DNA of 64,000 bases. Source: Rhizobium oryzicola. Lineage in GTDB: Bacteria; Pseudomonadota; Alphaproteobacteria; Rhizobiales; Rhizobiaceae. Position numbers and translations under genes: made by a program. Below, one piece after another: positions 60,612-64,000 of this stretch (positions are counted from its first letter, which is position 1; the number at the start of each line of letters is the position of its first letter). The notes under the pieces are model-generated. The model did no database searches, had not been told where the DNA came from, and worked only from the letters and a program-made list of their open reading frames with translations. The stretch is taken from contig NZ_JAUKWQ010000002.1 of assembly GCF_030504645.1 (NCBI RefSeq), forward strand, positions 558,001-622,000. The letters are read 5' to 3'.

Positions 60612-62254
60612 TCTGTGGATTTCACGAGGAAGCGCATGCGTTCCTCTTCGGTTACGACGGGCTTTTCGCGCTCTTCCACGTCGGAGACGACGGGAATGGC
60701 AGCAATCAGGGCCCGGGTGTATGGATGGGTGGGTGCGGCGAAGACATCCGGGGTCGCGCCCTCCTCGACGATCTCGCCGCGTAGCATGATGGCGATGCGC
60801 GAGCAGAAATTGCGCATCAGCGACAGATCGTGGCTGATCATCAGATAGGTCAGCCCCAGTTCCTCGCGCAGCTGGACCAGAAGCTCGATGACCGTCTTTT
60901 GCACCGAGACATCAAGGGCTGCGGTCGGTTCGTCGAGGATCAGGATCTTCGGCTCGGCAGCCAGGGCCCGTGCGATTGCGACGCGCTGTTTCTGTCCACC
61001 GGACAGCTCATGCGGATACTTTCCCAGATAGGATTGCGGCAGGCGCACCAGGCCCATCAGCTCAACCAGACGCGCTTCCCGCGCATCCCCCTGCATGCCG
61101 ATCGATTTTAACGGCAGGGTGAGCGTCTGACGGACGGTGCGCTTCGGATTGAGCGATGTGCCGGGGTTCTGGTAGACGATCTGGGTGAGGCGGCGCCCCT
61201 TGGCCGGGGCCGGCGCATCGATCATCAGGTCACCGGAGGTTGGGCGCAGAAGCCCCATGATCATCCTTGCGACCGTCGTTTTGCCCGAGCCGGATTCTCC
61301 GGCCAGTCCAAAAATTTCGCCCTCGCGCAAGGTGAGGTTCACATCGCGGACGGCGTGATGGCCATTGCGGCGACCGTAGATCTTGTTGAGATTCTTGATG
61401 TTGATGATCGGTCCGCGGTCGCTTTGCGGCATGTCAGTGACGCGAGGCCCGTAGAGTGCCGGAACGGCATCCAACAGCGCCTTGGTATAGTCCTGCGTCG
61501 GCTGGCTCAGAATGTCGTGGCAGGGACCGGTCTCGACGATATCGCCGTGATGCATCACCACCACCCGGTCCGAGACCTTGCGGACCACGCCAAGATTGTG
61601 CGTGATCATCAGCAGCGCCATGTTTTCTTCGCGGACCAGCGTATTGATCAGGTTGAGGATTTCGTCCTGCGTGGTGACGTCGAGCGCGGTTCCCGGCTCG
61701 TCGGCGATCAAAAGCTTCGGCTGGTGCAGCAGCGCAAGCCCGATCAGCACGCGCTGGCGCATGCCGCCGGAGAGTTCGAACGGATAGGCATTCATCACCC
61801 GCTCGGCATCGGCGAGCTGCACGCGGCGCAGCACGGCAGCAATGCGGCTGCGGCGTTCGGAACGGGATGTCGAAATACCATTCCGGCGGTCTGCAAAGCG
61901 CATCACATCATCGAGATGGGTGCCGATGCGGAACACCGGATTAAAGGAGGAGAGCGGGTCCTGCATGATCAATGAAAAAGCAGTGCCCTTCAGCGCCTCC
62001 CGTTCGCCGCGTGGCAGGGTCAGCACATCCTTGTCTTGGACGCGGATGCTGCCGGAACGCACGGTCGCATTGCGGGGCAGTGTGCCGATGATCGCCTTGG
62101 CCGTCACCGACTTGCCGGAGCCGGTCTCCCCGATCAAGGCGACCCGTTCGCCGGCTGCGACCGAGAAGCTGATATCGCGCAGCACCTGGCGGGTGCGGCC
62201 ATAGGAGGTGAAGTCGACCGACAGGTTTTCGACGCTGAGAAGAGTGTCACCCAA
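60608..62254 (-). CDS. ABC importer dual ATP-binding protein (DppD-DppF fusion type), 548 aa
   Basis: Two complete ATPase domains in one protein: first Walker A GETGSGKS (~41-48) with LSGGMRQ and LLIADEP; second GESGSGKT (~318-325) with LSGGQKQ and ILILDEP. This is the fused ATPase of the Opp/Dpp family. It is coupled to the permease genes upstream (3-base gap) and to HyuA downstream. Confidence 0.88.
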   Translation of the reverse strand: MGDTLLSVENLSVDFTSYGRTRQVLRDISFSVAAGERVALIGETGSGKSVTAKAIIGTLPRNATVRSGSIRVQDKDVLTLPRGEREALKGTAFSLIMQDPLSSFNPVFRIGTHLDDVMRFADRRNGISTSRSERRSRIAAVLRRVQLADAERVMNAYPFELSGGMRQRVLIGLALLHQPKLLIADEPGTALDVTTQDEILNLINTLVREENMALLMITHNLGVVRKVSDRVVVMHHGDIVETGPCHDILSQPTQDYTKALLDAVPALYGPRVTDMPQSDRGPIINIKNLNKIYGRRNGHHAVRDVNLTLREGEIFGLAGESGSGKTTVARMIMGLLRPTSGDLMIDAPAPAKGRRLTQIVYQNPGTSLNPKRTVRQTLTLPLKSIGMQGDAREARLVELMGLVRLPQSYLGKYPHELSGGQKQRVAIARALAAEPKILILDEPTAALDVSVQKTVIELLVQLREELGLTYLMISHDLSLMRNFCSRIAIMLRGEIVEEGATPDVFAAPTHPYTRALIAAIPVVSDVEEREKPVVTEEERMRFLVKSTD

Positions 62255-62257
62255 TGC

Positions 62258-63139
62258 TCAGCCCTCCACGTCGAACATGTCGCGCAGGCCATCGCCCAGC
62301 AGGTTGAAGCCGAGCGTGACGTAAAGCACGGCGGCGCCTGGGCAGAGGACCTCCCACCAGAAGCCGGGCATGAACTGCCGCCCATCAGCCACCATTGAGC
62401 CGAGATCGGGCGTCGGCGGCTTCACGCCGAAGCCGAGGAAGCTGAGTGTTGCACCGAACAGGATGACAAAGGCGGCATCGAGCGTCGTCTTGACCGAGAT
62501 GACGGCCACGCAATTGGGCAGGATTTCGCGAAAGAGAATATGGAGAGGTCCAGCACCGGCGAGCCGTGCCGCCTCGATGTAATCCTCGGATGCGATGAAC
62601 TTAGAGACCGAATAGATCAGCCGCGCATGCCAGGTCCACCACAGCAGCGTGATGGCAATCATCGCATTCATCAGCGTCGGTTCGAGCAGGTTGGAAACGG
62701 CAAGCGCCATCACGAGCGGCGGCATGGCAAGCATGACATTGGTGAGTCCGCTGATCAGCCGCTCGGTCCAGCCGCCGAAATAGCCGGCGATCAGGCCAAG
62801 CACCGTGCCGACTGGAACGGAGATGCCGAGAACGCCGAGAACGAGCAGCAGCGAGACCCGCAGGCCAAACACGGTGCGCGAGAAGATGTCGCGTCCGGCC
62901 TTGTCGGTGCCGAACCAGTGGCTCGCATCCGGCGGCAGGTGGCGCGCCTTGAAATCGACGATGGTGCCGACATGCTTTGGATAGGGTGTCAGCCAGGGTG
63001 CGAAAACCGCGAGAATGACGACTGACAGCAGGATCAGCGTGCCGATGACCGCAGCCGGATTGCGGCTGAAGCGGTACCACATCATGTAGCCGGCGCTGAG
63101 GCCGCGATCGGCAGGGTCCAACATCTTGATGTCAGCCAT
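62258..63139 (-). CDS. ABC importer permease (DppC-like), 293 aa
   Basis: An N-terminal cytosolic tail, then about six membrane segments and the loop YIEAARLAGAGPLHILFREILPN typical of DppC permeases. It overlaps the upstream permease by one base and is followed by the ATPase. Ends MFDVEG. Normal length for the family. Confidence 0.85.
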   Translation of the reverse strand: MADIKMLDPADRGLSAGYMMWYRFSRNPAAVIGTLILLSVVILAVFAPWLTPYPKHVGTIVDFKARHLPPDASHWFGTDKAGRDIFSRTVFGLRVSLLLVLGVLGISVPVGTVLGLIAGYFGGWTERLISGLTNVMLAMPPLVMALAVSNLLEPTLMNAMIAITLLWWTWHARLIYSVSKFIASEDYIEAARLAGAGPLHILFREILPNCVAVISVKTTLDAAFVILFGATLSFLGFGVKPPTPDLGSMVADGRQFMPGFWWEVLCPGAAVLYVTLGFNLLGDGLRDMFDVEG

Positions 63140-64000
63140 CAGAGTGCCTCCTTCCGGCGCATGCGCGGGTCGATGATCGAGATCAGGACGTCGACAATGA
63201 GGTTTGCGACGATGAAGAACAGGCCCGCCACCAGCACCACGGCGGTCACCGCATTGAGATCCTTCTGCAGGATGGCGTTGAGGCCATAGGACGCGAAACC
63301 GCCCCAGGCGAAGATCATCTCGATGACGAAGGCATTGCCGATCAGAGAGGCGAATTCGAGCCCCATGATGGTCAGCGGCGCGATGGACGAGAGCTTCAGC
63401 AGGTAGCGGAAGATGATCACGCGTTCGGGCACGCCAAAGCTCTGCAGCGTCAGCACATGGTCCTTGCGCTGGTTCTCGATCATCGAGGAGCGGGTGATGC
63501 GGGTGATCTGGCCGATGCCAGCCATCGACAGCGCAAAGGCAGGAAGCGCAATATGTTGCAGGGCGCTGCCGACTACATCAAAGCGCGCCGCCAGAAGGCC
63601 GTCCAGCAAGAGAAAGCCGGTCGGGCCGCCCTGCCATCCAAGCCCATGCTCAAGACGACCGATGATCGGCCAGCCACCGGGGAAGCGCGCCGCCAGCAGT
63701 TGCAGGGTGATGGCAAAGAGGAAGCTCGGGATCGTGACGCCCGTCAGGGAGAGAATGCGTCCGACATGGTCCAGCGTGTGGTCGCGGTAATGGGCGGTGA
63801 CGACGCCGAGCGGAATGGCGACGAGGAACATGAAGACGACGGAGACGAGGACAAGTTCGACCGTCGCAGGCACGGTCTGGGCAAGATCGGTCGTGACTGG
63901 GCGTTGCGACACCAGTGAGATGCCGAGGTCACCGTGCAATGCCTTGCCGATATAATCGAGATACTGGACCGCCACCGGCTGATCGAGCCCCATCTGCTGC
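63139..64000 (-). CDS. ABC importer permease (DppB-like), partial
   Basis: The DppB outline is clear (YIGKALHGDLGISLVSQRPV, TIPSFLFAITLQLLAARFPGGWP and the loop HVLTLQSFGVPERVIIFRYLL). The 5' end, including the first membrane helix, lies beyond the window, so the start is not visible. First permease of the operon, coupled to DppC. Confidence 0.8.
   Translation of the reverse strand, partial: QQMGLDQPVAVQYLDYIGKALHGDLGISLVSQRPVTTDLAQTVPATVELVLVSVVFMFLVAIPLGVVTAHYRDHTLDHVGRILSLTGVTIPSFLFAITLQLLAARFPGGWPIIGRLEHGLGWQGGPTGFLLLDGLLAARFDVVGSALQHIALPAFALSMAGIGQITRITRSSMIENQRKDHVLTLQSFGVPERVIIFRYLLKLSSIAPLTIMGLEFASLIGNAFVIEMIFAWGGFASYGLNAILQKDLNAVTAVVLVAGLFFIVANLIVDVLISIIDPRMRRKEAL

Overview
The window reads as a chromosomal segment of an alphaproteobacterium of the Rhizobiaceae type (Rhizobium/Agrobacterium-like). 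This is an inference from the high GC content, the gene families present (DUF4214 secreted protein, Ugp-like and Dpp-like importers with hydantoinase/DUF917 partners, RpiR regulator) and dense ATGA-overlapped operons. No 16S or other marker gene is present.

Layout. (1) 1-8.9 kb: the distal end of a prophage: tail/host-recognition genes, a tail-fibre assembly protein, then a lysis module (TIGR02594-type endolysin, lipoprotein, holin-like protein, coiled-coil membrane protein), with a tiny secreted Cys-rich ORF on the opposite strand. (2) 8.9-17.9 kb: mixed chromosomal/accessory genes: a short Wza-like export protein, an SRAP (YedK-like) protein with small zinc-ribbon-like genes, a divergent LysR/cupin pair, a tRNA-Cys-like 3' remnant, and a large DUF4214 protein with eight cadherin-like repeats. 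(3) 18,001-44,530: a complete 26.5 kb Tn7-like transposon. Its boundaries can be read directly: a 5-bp target duplication (AAACT) on each side, 25-bp imperfect terminal inverted repeats starting TGC and matching at 21 of 25 positions, and three transposase-site-like repeats spaced 54-55 bp at the right end. The transposition core (two TnsA-fold-like proteins, a soluble FtsH-like AAA protease, TnsB, TnsC, TniQ) sits in the middle. Defence cargo lies on both arms. The left arm carries a DUF4297-HerA-third gene operon and two phosphoesterases. The right arm carries a type II-short CBASS locus (CD-NTase, E2, patatin phospholipase) with a divergent CapH/CapP-type regulatory pair, a phosphoribosyltransferase-like protein, and a Fic protein with six iterons in its leader. 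(4) 44.5-47.4 kb: a TcmP / Gp37-Gp68 pair and a 5'-truncated DNA adenine methylase. (5) 47.4-64 kb: ordinary chromosomal metabolism, all on the minus strand: an RpiR regulator with a Ugp-like carbohydrate/glycerophosphodiester import operon, then a Dpp-like ABC importer operon interleaved with two hydantoinase/oxoprolinase-DUF917 pairs.

How it works together (inference). The transposon is a mobile defence island. TnsB/TnsC/TniQ would move it, but the TnsA-like protein in the canonical position lacks every recognisable catalytic residue, so it may transpose by a copy-in (cointegrate) route or use the TnsA-like protein only as scaffold. CBASS expression is probably held down by CapH at three operator-like sites and released by CapP. 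The soluble FtsH-like protease encoded just upstream of the transposition genes is the least expected component.
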